Assembly: GCA_031288745.1 (NCBI GenBank) | Contig: JAITQT010000140.1 | Span: 1 to 27,023 of the forward strand | DNA length: 27,023 nucleotides | Reading direction: 5' to 3' | Source: Deltaproteobacteria bacterium | Lineage (GTDB): Bacteria; Desulfobacterota; Desulfarculia; Adiutricales; Adiutricaceae | Part shown: piece after piece, positions 1 to 9,456 of the stretch | Position numbering within the stretch: position 1 is the first letter of the stretch | Layout: each line of letters starts with the position of its first letter | Notes under the pieces: model-generated | Databases searched by the model: none | Told to the model about the DNA's origin: nothing | Seen by the model: only the letters and a program-made list of their open reading frames with translations | Position numbers and translations under genes: made by a program

Positions 1-3000
1 TCTGAGAACAAAGAACGGCCGGCGCGTTTGGGCTAATATTAGAGCGCTTTAAAAAGGGCTCAAACATAGGGTAGTTGGGAACAAACCCATCCGTCTCATT
101 AACCATTCGGCGAACCGCTCTTTGTTTTTGAGGTAATGATACCGCCTTATAGCTAATCCATGATTGCTCATTAGAGGCTAAGTCTTCTAAAAGCTCGGCA
201 TAAGAGCTAAACATATCCTCCAACAAGCCTTCGGGGAAAAGACCTTCCACGCTATCAATGATTAAGTGGAGTTCGCTTTCAATTTCAAAGAGCTGATGGT
301 CGAGCCAGACCTGAGGGGTCTGGGAAAGGCTATAAATTTCGCGGCCAAGACCGCCCATAGCGAAGGCGGTGAAAGAGGAATCGAGAGTTAAGGCGCTGGT
401 AAAGACGACCGGCATTAGGCTAGCCTTAAGGCCCCTTTGGCGAGACATTTCTCTTAGAACTCTTACGCCGCTAAAGGAGCGATGTTCTAGATCGCTCCAA
501 AGTTGATTCCAAACCTGTCCGGCTCGGCTCTCGAAATTGTTTGATTGGCTTAAATCGACTTCTAAGAGGCTATTGGAGGTAAATTCGCCCACGATAGAGT
601 CAACGCCACTATGTACGGGTAGGCGGTTAAAGAGCGTTAAATTTAAAGTAAAATTGGGCGACTCGCTAAAGCGAGCGAGGGTTTGGGCAAAGGCGGCTAG
701 GGTGACGGCGGTGGGCGTAAAGTTTCGTTTGGCCGACATATCTTTTAGATTTTGCCAAGTTTGAGCTTTAAGACGCGCCCTTTGTCTGGTAAAGCGCGGC
801 TTGATAATATTATCGGGGTTTAAGGCTAACGGTAATTTAGGGGCCGCAGGGAGAGTCTCGATCCTTTTTAACCAATAAGCTTTATCGTCTAAAAAGGGTT
901 GGGTTAAGCGATAGCGCTCTTCGGCCAAACGGTAGTCGCGAAAGGTGAGTTCAAGCTTAGCTAGGCTTTCTTCATTCCCCGCATAGACTTTTTCTAGCTC
1001 CTTCATCATTAAGCTTATGCCGTGAAAGTCGCTAATGATAAGATCGAAACTAAAGTGGAGGCGAATGAGGTTAGCTCCAACAATAGAGGCCTCGACTCTA
1101 AAATTGGGCCAGCTATCAACTTTTATAATCTCGTGGGAAAGGCTATGGCGAATTTCTAAAAGCCGCTTTTTTTGGTCATAGGGCGAAAGCGACGATAGTT
1201 CGTGGCGCTTAATCTGATAAGGGCTAAACTCTTTAAGGACAATTTGGTTTTCTCCGTCCATAATCACGGTCCGGAGCATATCGTGGCGATTAATCAAAAC
1301 GTTCCAAGCTCTTTGGTAGCGATCGAGATCTAATCCTTCGGCCTCGGCCTCAAAGTAGAAGTGACAGCTAACTCCACTTAGGGCCATGGAGGAAGAATTA
1401 TGGCCTAGCCAATAAGCTTGCTGCATATCGGATAAGGGGAAGGGTTCGTGAGCTTTTTCCGAATCGGCTATAAAAATATCGCCAAGGCTTGAAAAAACAG
1501 AGCTTTGAGCTTTTGTTTCCTTTGGCCCCTGGCTAGCGTCCGGACCCAGATCGCTGGCGAATTTTTCGGACATGGCGGCTACGTTAGGGTTAGCCGCGAT
1601 TTCTCGGGGGGCAATGCGGATTTTAAGATCTTTGCCAATACGCTGAAAGAGATCTAAGCTAACTAGCGAATCCATGCCTAGGTTAACTAGTTCGGCTTCG
1701 TCGGGGATAGTATCTTTATCAATATGAAGAAAGCTGGCGATCTCCTTTTTTAGATATTGGCGTAGGGCGCTAACCCTCTTATCCATCGGCATGGCCCGTA
1801 GTTTTTCAGCTAGCGCACTATCGCTTGATTCGATCGCGGCCTTGGCCCCAATAGATGGTTTTTTAGCCTTTAGTTCGGAAAAAAAGCTGGCCCCAGCCCC
1901 AGCGCTGATGATTGGAAGCATCCGGTTCCAATCGATTTTCATGACCGCTCTTTGTGAGTCGCGTCCGGCTACTAACCTATCGAGAATGGCCAAGGCCGTC
2001 TTCGGCTCAAAGCCCTCCACGCCTTGGCGGCGAATGCGCTCCATTATACCCATGCGGTTAACCGCGCCGATAGAATTCCAAGCCCCCCAATTAACGCTAA
2101 AAGCCGGAAGAAAATCAGAGCGGCGATAAGCGGCCAAAGCGTCTAGGAAGGTATTGGCCGCCGCGTAGTTAGATTGGCCGTGGGTCCCCATAATGGAGGC
2201 CATGGAGGAATACATGACGAAATAATCTAAATCGATATCGCACGTTAATTCGTGTAGAAACCAGGCCCCGTCAAGTTTGGGGGCCATCACTTTATCGAAA
2301 CGCTCCCAGTTAAGATTAATTATTAAGTCGTCGTCAAGTAATCCGGCTAAGTGGTAGATGCCGGCTAGCGGGGCCCCTAAGTTCAATACCCTTTCGCGCC
2401 AAATAGTTTCAAGGCTTTCTCGATTGGTTAAATCAGCTTTAAGGGTTACGATTTCTACTCCCTTGGTTTTTAAGGCTGAAATAGCTTCAATTTCTTGATC
2501 TTTAGCTTCGCGGCGAGCTAACAAAATAAGTTTTTTGGCCCCCTTATTAGCTAAATGCTCGGCCAATGCTAGGGCTAATTCGCTTAAGCCACCGGTGATT
2601 AGATAAAAACAATCTTGACGAATAGACCCGCTTGTTGGTCTAAAAGAGCGTTTAACCACAACTTTTCCGATATGCCTTGCCTCCATCATATAGCGGAAGG
2701 CCTCGATGCAGTTCTCCATTGAAAAGACCCGTTTTCTAATGGGCTTAAAAACTCCTTTTTCAAAGCCATCCATAACTGAGCGGAAAATAGCTATTAGTTT
2801 ATCGCTCTCTTCATAGCCCATGCGTTCTAAATCAATAACGCAGTATTCGATATCGCTCCTTATGGCAGCAATTTGTTCAGGAGTTCTAACATTGGTTCTC
2901 CCGATTTCAATAAAGCGTCCCCCGCTTTTTAAGGCCCTTAACCCGGCGTCAGCGGCTTGGCCGGTTAAAAAGTTTAAGACAATGTCGACTCCTTCCCCGC

Positions 3001-6000
3001 CGGTATCTTTAAGGAGAAGATCAGCGTATTTTGGCGATCGAGAGCTATAAACTTTCTTGACCCCAAGCGATTTTAATAGAGAGCGTTTGCGTGCGGTTCC
3101 AGCGGTAGCGTAAATTTCAGCTCCCGCCCCTTTGGCCACTTGGATGGCCGCTAAGCCGACCCCGCCTGCGGCCGAGTGAAGAAGGACCTTACTTGATTTT
3201 TCCACTCGCCCTCTATCGACTAGAGTATACCAAGCGGTCATAAAGACGGTGGGGATGGCCGCGGCGTCGGTAAACGATAAATCCTGAGGCATTTTAGCCG
3301 CGCTAGTGGCTGGAGTTACGACATGAGAGGCAAAGGCCCCGTAGGCTGTGGCAAAGACGCGATCTCCCACTTGAAAGTTAGTAACCTGCGCTCCTATCTT
3401 TGAAACTCTTCCCGAGCAGTCAGTGCCGATAGATCCGTCCCTATGGGCGGTTAGGCCCATGGCAATCATGACGTCTTTAAAGTTTAGTCCTACGGCCTCA
3501 ACCTCTATTTCTATTTCGCCTAGTCTAGGCTCGCTGCGTAATAGAGGCTTTAAACATAGATTTTCAATCCCTACTTTAGAAGCGTCGAGGGCGAATCCTT
3601 CCGCGCCTTCTGGGATGGAGAGGTATTTTTTATCGCTCAAAGCCGGTGCCTGAGCTTGGATTAAACGAGGGGCTAGTAACTTACCCCCGCGGAGCGCGAT
3701 TTTATCTTCCTTAAAAGAGCTTGATTCGATTAAGGACAAAATTAGCGCCATATCGTTTGAGCTATCGTTTACGGGATCGAGATCGATAATCATGGGCTGA
3801 AGTTCGCTTAGCTCGTTAGCCACGCACTTTTCAAGGCCCCATAAGACGCTCTGGTTGGGGGCTATGATTTCGGAAGCGCGGGTATTTTGAGCCCCGCGAG
3901 TTAGGATGACCAGTCTAACCTCTTTTAAAGAGCTTTTGGCCAAAGCTTGAGTTAGATGGAGAAACCCACCCACAACGCGCCTCTTAAAGCTCTCTAGTCC
4001 GCGAGACGATTGTAAATCGGTTTCGTAGCTATCTAGAGAGTAAAGGTAGGCTACGACGGCGCAATTAGCTTGAGTCGATCGCCAATTTTCAATTAATTTT
4101 ATGAAATCTTCCGGCTTTTTGGGGTCAATAACATGCTCATCCGGCCAATCAGAATTTTGATCTTCATTTTGGAAGCTTATTATTTTAGCCGAGCGATTGG
4201 CGCTTTTTAACTCCTCCACTAGCTCTATGGCCGTTTCTTCGTTATTATCGGCCAAGATTAGCCATGAGCCTCCCAAACTCTCTTTTTTGACCGGCTCTTC
4301 GATTTGCCTCCAGATAGTATCGTAGAGTACGTCGTTAAAATTGTTTTGAGAGCCCTTTAAAAGCTCTAAAGTTTCGCGGTTAGTCCTTTTCATATTAAGG
4401 TTAATGATTTCAGCAATCAAACGTCCTTCTGGGTCGTAAAGCCAAAAGGAGGCCGAAAACATCTCTTGATTAAACGAATCGCCTTCCTTCATTTGGGCGT
4501 GGCACCATACTGTTTGCTGCGCTTTAGAGTGAAATATAACTTCATCGACGCTAAAAGGCATATAGCCGTCGCCGGTTAGCTGATTTTGATCGGTGATGAG
4601 CGCGGCCACGATACATTGAAGGCAACTATCTAATAGGGCCGGATGGATATTGTAGAGATTGGCGCTTAAAGCGACCGCATTATCAAGGCTTACTTGAGCT
4701 AAAGCCCCGCCTTGTCGCCTAAAAAGGGTTCTAATGCCTTGAAAGGCCGGTCCGTAGTTCACGGCTCCGTAGTCGTTAAATTTTTGGTAATAGGAGGCCA
4801 CGTCCACCTTTTCTAGGTAGAGTTTTTTTAACTCATCAAGGTCGGTTTTTTCCTTAATCCTACCCGAAACTGGTTTCAGAGCGCCCTCAACGTGGAGTCG
4901 CCAGCTCCCTTTAGCCCCTTCTTTAGAGCTTTGACTAAAAATCTGAAATTCGGCCGTATCGTCTGACGGAGTCAAAACAACCTGCACTATCCTATCTCCC
5001 TCCGATAGAATCAAGGCCTCGCGCAGGATAGTGTTTTCAATGGCTATTTCCTGGCAAGCAAAAAAATCAAGACCAGCCGCGGCCGCGATTTCAAAATGAG
5101 CGGTTCCAGGCGCGATCACTAGATCGAAAACCTTATGTTGGGCTAAATAGTTCTGACGGTCCACTCCAACTATAGCTTGATACTGCGCCGTTTCTAGCGG
5201 CGAGTTTAATCTTTGGCCTAGGAGAGGGTGAATATACGAAGATTTAATTAAGTCGGACCTTTTAACGGCTCTAGGCCTAAAGGCACCAGCGACCTCGGGG
5301 AGGGCTGCTAATCTAGCCACCACGATATGTTCGTCAAAGGCTATATCGCTCGGATCGGGGAAAGATTGAATTCGATCAAAACCCTCATTTTGTAAAAGCT
5401 CGCCCCATTGGGCACAGTCGAGGAAGGGGTGATTGTTTCTAAAGGAGAGGTCGCTAAGGGGCTCTAGTAGGCCGCCAAAGGTAATTTCAAAGCCTAAAAC
5501 TGGACTTGATTCGGTTATTTCTCTTAAAACGAGAAGACCGTTAGAAGTAAGTAAAGATTTTAGACGCCTTAAACTATTTTTTAGATCGCTTGCGGCGTGA
5601 AGGACGTTAGAAGCGACGATAAGGTCGAAATCGTGGAGAGAAAAGCCCTGCTTTTCAGTATTTTTATTTATATCTAATGTCCGATACTCAATAAATTTAT
5701 AATGCTCAAAGCGTTCTTTAGCCCTATTTAGAAAGAGAGTAGAAATATCGGTAAAGAAGTAGGAGCATTGATGGGCTGGTAAATGGGACAAAATTGCCGA
5801 GGAACTACCGCCGGTGCCCGCGCCTACTTCTAAAATTCTAAGCTCTCTGTCAAGCGGCAAAGCGTTGACCAAAGACTTTATAACCGCAGCCATTATGTCG
5901 TTGTAATAGCGGCTTTGAGGGGTATCTTGGTAGACCTTTTCGACGGCGGAAAAATCACCCCCAGGGAACATTATTTCTCTACTATCAAGCTTTCCGCTCA

Positions 6001-6100
6001 ATATATCGCCAAGATTTTGGCCGCAGCGTTTCATCAGAGAGAGAAGAGGCGCGTTTTTTAGCGCTAAGTCTTTTCCGTTATTAGATTGACTTTTGTCCAT
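1..6100 (-). CDS. Hybrid PKS-NRPS gene D, partial: MT core-DH-ER-KR-ACP-Cy-(A start)
   Basis: The frame is open from ATG at 6100 to the left edge (2033 codons, no stop), so the 3' end is missing. Domains by residue: C-methyltransferase core about 20-260 (SAM loop LEVGAGTGG at 90-98); dehydratase about 300-570 (His322 in HKVFDLVIAP, Asp491 in LDSCLQ); enoylreductase about 838-1145 (nucleotide loop HSAAGGVGLAA from 975); ketoreductase about 1160-1395 (Lys1275, Ser1299, Tyr1312; LDD motif of B-type KRs); ACP about 1440-1515 (Ser1478 in GMDSL); heterocyclisation domain about 1551-1990 (Asp1686, Asp1691 and the SQTPQVWLDHQ motif); then the first residues of an adenylation domain. It has no KS or AT of its own, and its MT lacks the N-terminal lid, which ends gene C, so C and D together make one module. 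Oddities: the KR glycine loop reads TGGLSELA, the Cy motif reads DLIISDFHG, and the DH motif has Asp where Gly is usual. A GGAG lies 10 nt before the start, and 122 bp separate it from C. Family assignment is firm; KR activity is uncertain. Confidence 0.93.
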   Translation of the reverse strand, partial: MDKSQSNNGKDLALKNAPLLSLMKRCGQNLGDILSGKLDSREIMFPGGDFSAVEKVYQDTPQSRYYNDIMAAVIKSLVNALPLDRELRILEVGAGTGGSSSAILSHLPAHQCSYFFTDISTLFLNRAKERFEHYKFIEYRTLDINKNTEKQGFSLHDFDLIVASNVLHAASDLKNSLRRLKSLLTSNGLLVLREITESSPVLGFEITFGGLLEPLSDLSFRNNHPFLDCAQWGELLQNEGFDRIQSFPDPSDIAFDEHIVVARLAALPEVAGAFRPRAVKRSDLIKSSYIHPLLGQRLNSPLETAQYQAIVGVDRQNYLAQHKVFDLVIAPGTAHFEIAAAAGLDFFACQEIAIENTILREALILSEGDRIVQVVLTPSDDTAEFQIFSQSSKEGAKGSWRLHVEGALKPVSGRIKEKTDLDELKKLYLEKVDVASYYQKFNDYGAVNYGPAFQGIRTLFRRQGGALAQVSLDNAVALSANLYNIHPALLDSCLQCIVAALITDQNQLTGDGYMPFSVDEVIFHSKAQQTVWCHAQMKEGDSFNQEMFSASFWLYDPEGRLIAEIINLNMKRTNRETLELLKGSQNNFNDVLYDTIWRQIEEPVKKESLGGSWLILADNNEETAIELVEELKSANRSAKIISFQNEDQNSDWPDEHVIDPKKPEDFIKLIENWRSTQANCAVVAYLYSLDSYETDLQSSRGLESFKRRVVGGFLHLTQALAKSSLKEVRLVILTRGAQNTRASEIIAPNQSVLWGLEKCVANELSELQPMIIDLDPVNDSSNDMALILSLIESSSFKEDKIALRGGKLLAPRLIQAQAPALSDKKYLSIPEGAEGFALDASKVGIENLCLKPLLRSEPRLGEIEIEVEAVGLNFKDVMIAMGLTAHRDGSIGTDCSGRVSKIGAQVTNFQVGDRVFATAYGAFASHVVTPATSAAKMPQDLSFTDAAAIPTVFMTAWYTLVDRGRVEKSSKVLLHSAAGGVGLAAIQVAKGAGAEIYATAGTARKRSLLKSLGVKKVYSSRSPKYADLLLKDTGGEGVDIVLNFLTGQAADAGLRALKSGGRFIEIGRTNVRTPEQIAAIRSDIEYCVIDLERMGYEESDKLIAIFRSVMDGFEKGVFKPIRKRVFSMENCIEAFRYMMEARHIGKVVVKRSFRPTSGSIRQDCFYLITGGLSELALALAEHLANKGAKKLILLARREAKDQEIEAISALKTKGVEIVTLKADLTNRESLETIWRERVLNLGAPLAGIYHLAGLLDDDLIINLNWERFDKVMAPKLDGAWFLHELTCDIDLDYFVMYSSMASIMGTHGQSNYAAANTFLDALAAYRRSDFLPAFSVNWGAWNSIGAVNRMGIMERIRRQGVEGFEPKTALAILDRLVAGRDSQRAVMKIDWNRMLPIISAGAGASFFSELKAKKPSIGAKAAIESSDSALAEKLRAMPMDKRVSALRQYLKKEIASFLHIDKDTIPDEAELVNLGMDSLVSLDLFQRIGKDLKIRIAPREIAANPNVAAMSEKFASDLGPDASQGPKETKAQSSVFSSLGDIFIADSEKAHEPFPLSDMQQAYWLGHNSSSMALSGVSCHFYFEAEAEGLDLDRYQRAWNVLINRHDMLRTVIMDGENQIVLKEFSPYQIKRHELSSLSPYDQKKRLLEIRHSLSHEIIKVDSWPNFRVEASIVGANLIRLHFSFDLIISDFHGISLMMKELEKVYAGNEESLAKLELTFRDYRLAEERYRLTQPFLDDKAYWLKRIETLPAAPKLPLALNPDNIIKPRFTRQRARLKAQTWQNLKDMSAKRNFTPTAVTLAAFAQTLARFSESPNFTLNLTLFNRLPVHSGVDSIVGEFTSNSLLEVDLSQSNNFESRAGQVWNQLWSDLEHRSFSGVRVLREMSRQRGLKASLMPVVFTSALTLDSSFTAFAMGGLGREIYSLSQTPQVWLDHQLFEIESELHLIIDSVEGLFPEGLLEDMFSSYAELLEDLASNEQSWISYKAVSLPQKQRAVRRMVNETDGFVPNYPMFEPFLKRSNISPNAPAVLCSQ

Positions 6101-6110
6101 GTCTATTATG

Positions 6111-6114
6111 CTCC
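6111..6114 (-). promoter_or_regulatory. Ribosome binding site of gene D
   Basis: Minus-strand GGAG ends 10 nt before the ATG at 6100. The spacing is on the long side, but the first residues (MDKSQSNNGK) lead directly into the MT core, and I see no better-placed start. Confidence 0.5.
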
Positions 6115-6222
6115 GTCGTCTTGATTAGTAAAATATCTAGCCAAAGATAGCGAAAAAGATTAAGGCCATCTTAGAAATGATATAATTTGTAGGGCTAAAT
6201 TTTTTTAAGCTACGCCTCTAAA

Positions 6223-9200
6223 TTAGTTTATCGACTCGCCTAGTAAGTCGATTTCCATCTCTTTAGGCTTAAGGTTTATAGTCGCTCGGCTAGAACCATT
6301 GCCCGAGACGGGGCTAGTTGTCTGCGCCTGTTTTCTTAAGCTATTTTTTTCGATGGATGAGTAAATTTTAGGCTCGTCGGTTTTTGAGCTTTGATTTAAA
6401 ATCTCCTCCACTTCCTCGATAACCCTCTCGTTAGCTTTACTTAAGCCTCCGTAACAATCGTCTTTCATTTCAAGGCCTCCGGCCGCGGCTAGCCCTTTGA
6501 GCAATCTTTCGAAATTCTGAAACAAACGAGATGGAAGATTTATTCTCTTCGCTAGATCGCGAGCCGAATAAAATTGGTTTGGCTCGGGGAAGGCGTCTAG
6601 CCTATCAAGGGCCCTTGCTAGCTGGGCCGCGCAAAAGAGGCTGGTTTTACGGCCGCAAGAGAGATAGTCAGCGCTATCGGGTTTAGAGGGGCTTTTTTGA
6701 GCCTCTTTGGAAACGCCTTCGACTATAGCTTGCCAGATATCGTCGTAAGATGGATCGCTATTTCGCGCTGAACTATTGGCAATGCCCCTAAAATCGCCTT
6801 CAATCCAATAGCGTTTACCTTGGAAGGGATAGAGCGGCAGGTGCTCAAGGCCCCAGCAAGAGTGATGAGCTAAGGCCGCAAAGTCGATGGAAACACCCGC
6901 TTTGTAAAGATCTCCTAAGGCCCGGAAAATTTGTAGCCACTCGCTTTGGCCGTTCTTAAGAGTAATGGCCCAGCAGGCTTTTTCTTGGTTTATAGCTTGG
7001 CCAAAATAAGTTAAAACCCCGTTGGGGCCAAGTTCGACAAAGGCCTTTGATTGGATTTTAAGGGCCTCCTTAAACCCATCTTGGAAGCGCACGGTTGAGC
7101 GAATGTGCGTGGTCCAATATTGTGGGCAATTGATTTGGCCATTTTGGGCGAGTTTTCCGCTAACGTTAGATATTATCCCAAGCTTTGGGGGCGAGTAATC
7201 GATTTTGGATGCGGCCTTAAAAAATTCATCTAAAATTGGATCCATTAACTTTGAGTGAAAGGCGTGGGAGACCCTTAAAATAGCGCTTCGAATCTCGAGC
7301 TTTTCGGTAAGTTTACTTAAACGCTCGATGAATTTAATAGGCCCAGAAACCACGCATTGGTTGGGGTTATTTACGGCCGCCAGATCTAGATCGTTATCTA
7401 GAGCTAAATCTTTAAGCAGGTCTTTAGTTTTTGTTTCGTCGGCCACTATCGCCATCATGCCTCCTCCCGCTGGTAGAGAAGCGATGAGCCTGGAGCGAGT
7501 AGCAATCAGCGTAAGAGCGTCGTTTAAGCTAAAGACTTCGGCTAGGGTCGCGGCCACGTATTCGCCCACGCTATGGCCAATAACAATAGAAGGTTCTATC
7601 CCCCAATGACGCCACATTTGGGCTAGGGCGTATTCGAGGCTGAAGAGAGCGCTTTGAGTAAAAAGAGTGTTATTTAAAAGATCTTTTTTATTTTCATCCC
7701 ACATAACTTTTAATAATGGCTCGGGCAAAAGAGGCTCTAAAATCTTGGCGCAGTGGTCTAAGGCTTTTTGGAAGACGCTTTGTTTTTCGTAGAGTTCGCG
7801 GCCCATACCGCTTCGCTGCGATCCTTGGCCAGTAAATAGAAAAACTGGTTTGACGCTTTTGGCGAGATCTATTTTCTCCGACCAGTCTTGGCTTTCGATT
7901 GCTTCTTTTAAGGCCTTTTGGATCTGGCTTAGGTTTTCGCCGACAATGGCCATTCTTCTCTGGCGATGGGCCCGGCCCTCTTGAGAGGTATGGCAGAAGG
8001 AACTTAGATCGAGATTAAATTCCTTTTCCTCTATTAATTTTAGGTAGCTTATAGCTAGCTCCTTAAGTGGTTTTATATCTAAGGCCGATAAAACTAGAAG
8101 ATTATTAGTAGCCTTAAAAGAGTTAGTCTTTACCCTTTTCGGTGCCTCTTCTAAGACGACATGAGCGTTGGTTCCGCCCACTCCGAAAGAGCTAACGCAA
8201 GCCCTTTTAGGGCGAGCGGTTTGTGGAAAGTCGATCGTTTCTTTGTTAACGAAAAACGGGGTTGAGGAAAAATCTATCCTTGAATTTGGTTTTTCAAAAT
8301 TGGCTGTGGGCGGGATTTTACCTTCCTTAAGGCTCATGACCGCTTTAATTAAACTAGCCGCCCCGGCGGCGACTTCAAGGTGTCCGATATTGCTCTTAAC
8401 CGAACCTATGGCGCAATATTGTTTTTTATCGTTATTTTCTGAAAAGACGCGGGTTAGCGCTTCAACTTCTAAGGGATCGCCTAGATAAGTGCCGGTACCG
8501 TGGGCTTCGACCAAGGAGATGGTTATAGGATCAATCCCGGCTAAATTTAGGGCTTCCGAGATTACTTCGCTTTGGCCCTCTAAACTAGGGGCGGTATAGG
8601 CCACTTTCGTCCAACCGTCGTTATTGATGGCCGAGCCTCTAATAACGGCGTAAATGGCGTCTCCATCTTTTAGAGCGTCCGATAACCTTTTAAGGAGCGC
8701 CACACCCACGCCGTTACCCGATACTATACCCTCGGCCTTAGCGTCAAAGGGGCGGCAATGTCCGTCTGGGGAAAAGATCATGCCCTCTTGGAAGAAATGA
8801 CCGTGCTTTTGAGGGATATCGACCCCAGCGGCCCCAGCTAAGGCGAGATCGCACTGCTCGCTAAGTAAGCTCTCGCAGGCTAGATGGACTGCGACTAGAG
8901 AAGTAGAGCAGGCGCACTGTAGATTAAAACTAGGTCCCCGCAAATTTAGCTTGTAAGATACTCTGGTGCAAAGGTGATCGCGGTCGGTCCCCACGTGGCT
9001 TTGCATAAAACGGGCCGTGCCGTATTGGCTAAGATCGGCGCACATAAAATTTACGTAATAAGTGCTCATGCGCGTGCCCCCGTAAACTCCTATGTTTCCG
9101 GGGTAAGCGAAGGGGTTATAGCCCGCATCTTCCAGAGCGTGATAGCACGCTTGCAAAAATAAACGCTGCTGGGGATCGATGAACATAGCTTCCATAGGAG

Positions 9201-9456
9201 TATAGCCGAAGAACTCGGCGTCGAAGAGTTCTTCATCTTTCATTAGCCCGGCGGCCTTAACATAGTTGGGCGCTTTAATAGTTTTTTCGTCAAGGCCAAC
9301 TTCTCTAAGCTCCTCATCGGAAAAAAAGGTAATCGATTCCTTACCGGCGGCCAAATTTTCCCAAAATTGGGCGATGTTTTCGGCCCCTGGAAAACGTCCG
9401 GCCATCCCGACGATGGCTACGCTATTTTCAATTTTGACTTGATCGGCTGAACTCAT
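6223..9456 (-). CDS. PKS gene C: KS-AT-methyltransferase lid fragment
   Basis: A 1077-aa polyketide synthase subunit that supplies condensing and acyl-loading functions to a module completed by gene D. KS about 10-435 has Cys183 (CACSTS), His319 (EAHGTGT) and His359 (NIGH). AT about 538-850 has FTGQGSQ, catalytic Ser629 in GHSVGEY, and HAFH at 731-734, the signature of malonyl-CoA selectivity. A post-AT linker ends LPLYPFQGKRYW. Residues about 905-1015 look like the helical N-terminal lid of PKS-embedded C-methyltransferases (ALDRLDAF, RLLKGLAAAGGLE). The SAM-binding core is absent here and opens gene D. The last 60 or so residues are polar and end in acidic KEMEIDLLGESIN, possibly a docking segment (inference). 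There is no ACP. This is the only complete AT in the window, so it may also serve the AT-lacking modules of A and B. The ATG sits behind AAGGAG with 6-nt spacing and overlaps gene B by 29 bp. Confidence 0.95.
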   Translation of the reverse strand: MSSADQVKIENSVAIVGMAGRFPGAENIAQFWENLAAGKESITFFSDEELREVGLDEKTIKAPNYVKAAGLMKDEELFDAEFFGYTPMEAMFIDPQQRLFLQACYHALEDAGYNPFAYPGNIGVYGGTRMSTYYVNFMCADLSQYGTARFMQSHVGTDRDHLCTRVSYKLNLRGPSFNLQCACSTSLVAVHLACESLLSEQCDLALAGAAGVDIPQKHGHFFQEGMIFSPDGHCRPFDAKAEGIVSGNGVGVALLKRLSDALKDGDAIYAVIRGSAINNDGWTKVAYTAPSLEGQSEVISEALNLAGIDPITISLVEAHGTGTYLGDPLEVEALTRVFSENNDKKQYCAIGSVKSNIGHLEVAAGAASLIKAVMSLKEGKIPPTANFEKPNSRIDFSSTPFFVNKETIDFPQTARPKRACVSSFGVGGTNAHVVLEEAPKRVKTNSFKATNNLLVLSALDIKPLKELAISYLKLIEEKEFNLDLSSFCHTSQEGRAHRQRRMAIVGENLSQIQKALKEAIESQDWSEKIDLAKSVKPVFLFTGQGSQRSGMGRELYEKQSVFQKALDHCAKILEPLLPEPLLKVMWDENKKDLLNNTLFTQSALFSLEYALAQMWRHWGIEPSIVIGHSVGEYVAATLAEVFSLNDALTLIATRSRLIASLPAGGGMMAIVADETKTKDLLKDLALDNDLDLAAVNNPNQCVVSGPIKFIERLSKLTEKLEIRSAILRVSHAFHSKLMDPILDEFFKAASKIDYSPPKLGIISNVSGKLAQNGQINCPQYWTTHIRSTVRFQDGFKEALKIQSKAFVELGPNGVLTYFGQAINQEKACWAITLKNGQSEWLQIFRALGDLYKAGVSIDFAALAHHSCWGLEHLPLYPFQGKRYWIEGDFRGIANSSARNSDPSYDDIWQAIVEGVSKEAQKSPSKPDSADYLSCGRKTSLFCAAQLARALDRLDAFPEPNQFYSARDLAKRINLPSRLFQNFERLLKGLAAAGGLEMKDDCYGGLSKANERVIEEVEEILNQSSKTDEPKIYSSIEKNSLRKQAQTTSPVSGNGSSRATINLKPKEMEIDLLGESIN

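Noticed and set aside
537..3653. Plus-strand reading frames opposite gene D
   Set aside because: They lie antisense to conserved MT-DH-ER-KR-ACP-Cy coding sequence that is open without a stop from 6100 to the left edge; they are shadows.
6101..6222. C-D gap as a sequencing frameshift breaking one gene
   Set aside because: C has about 60 extra polar residues after the lid and D has its own ATG and GGAG, with 122 bp between them. A single indel would not explain that; read data would still be worth checking.
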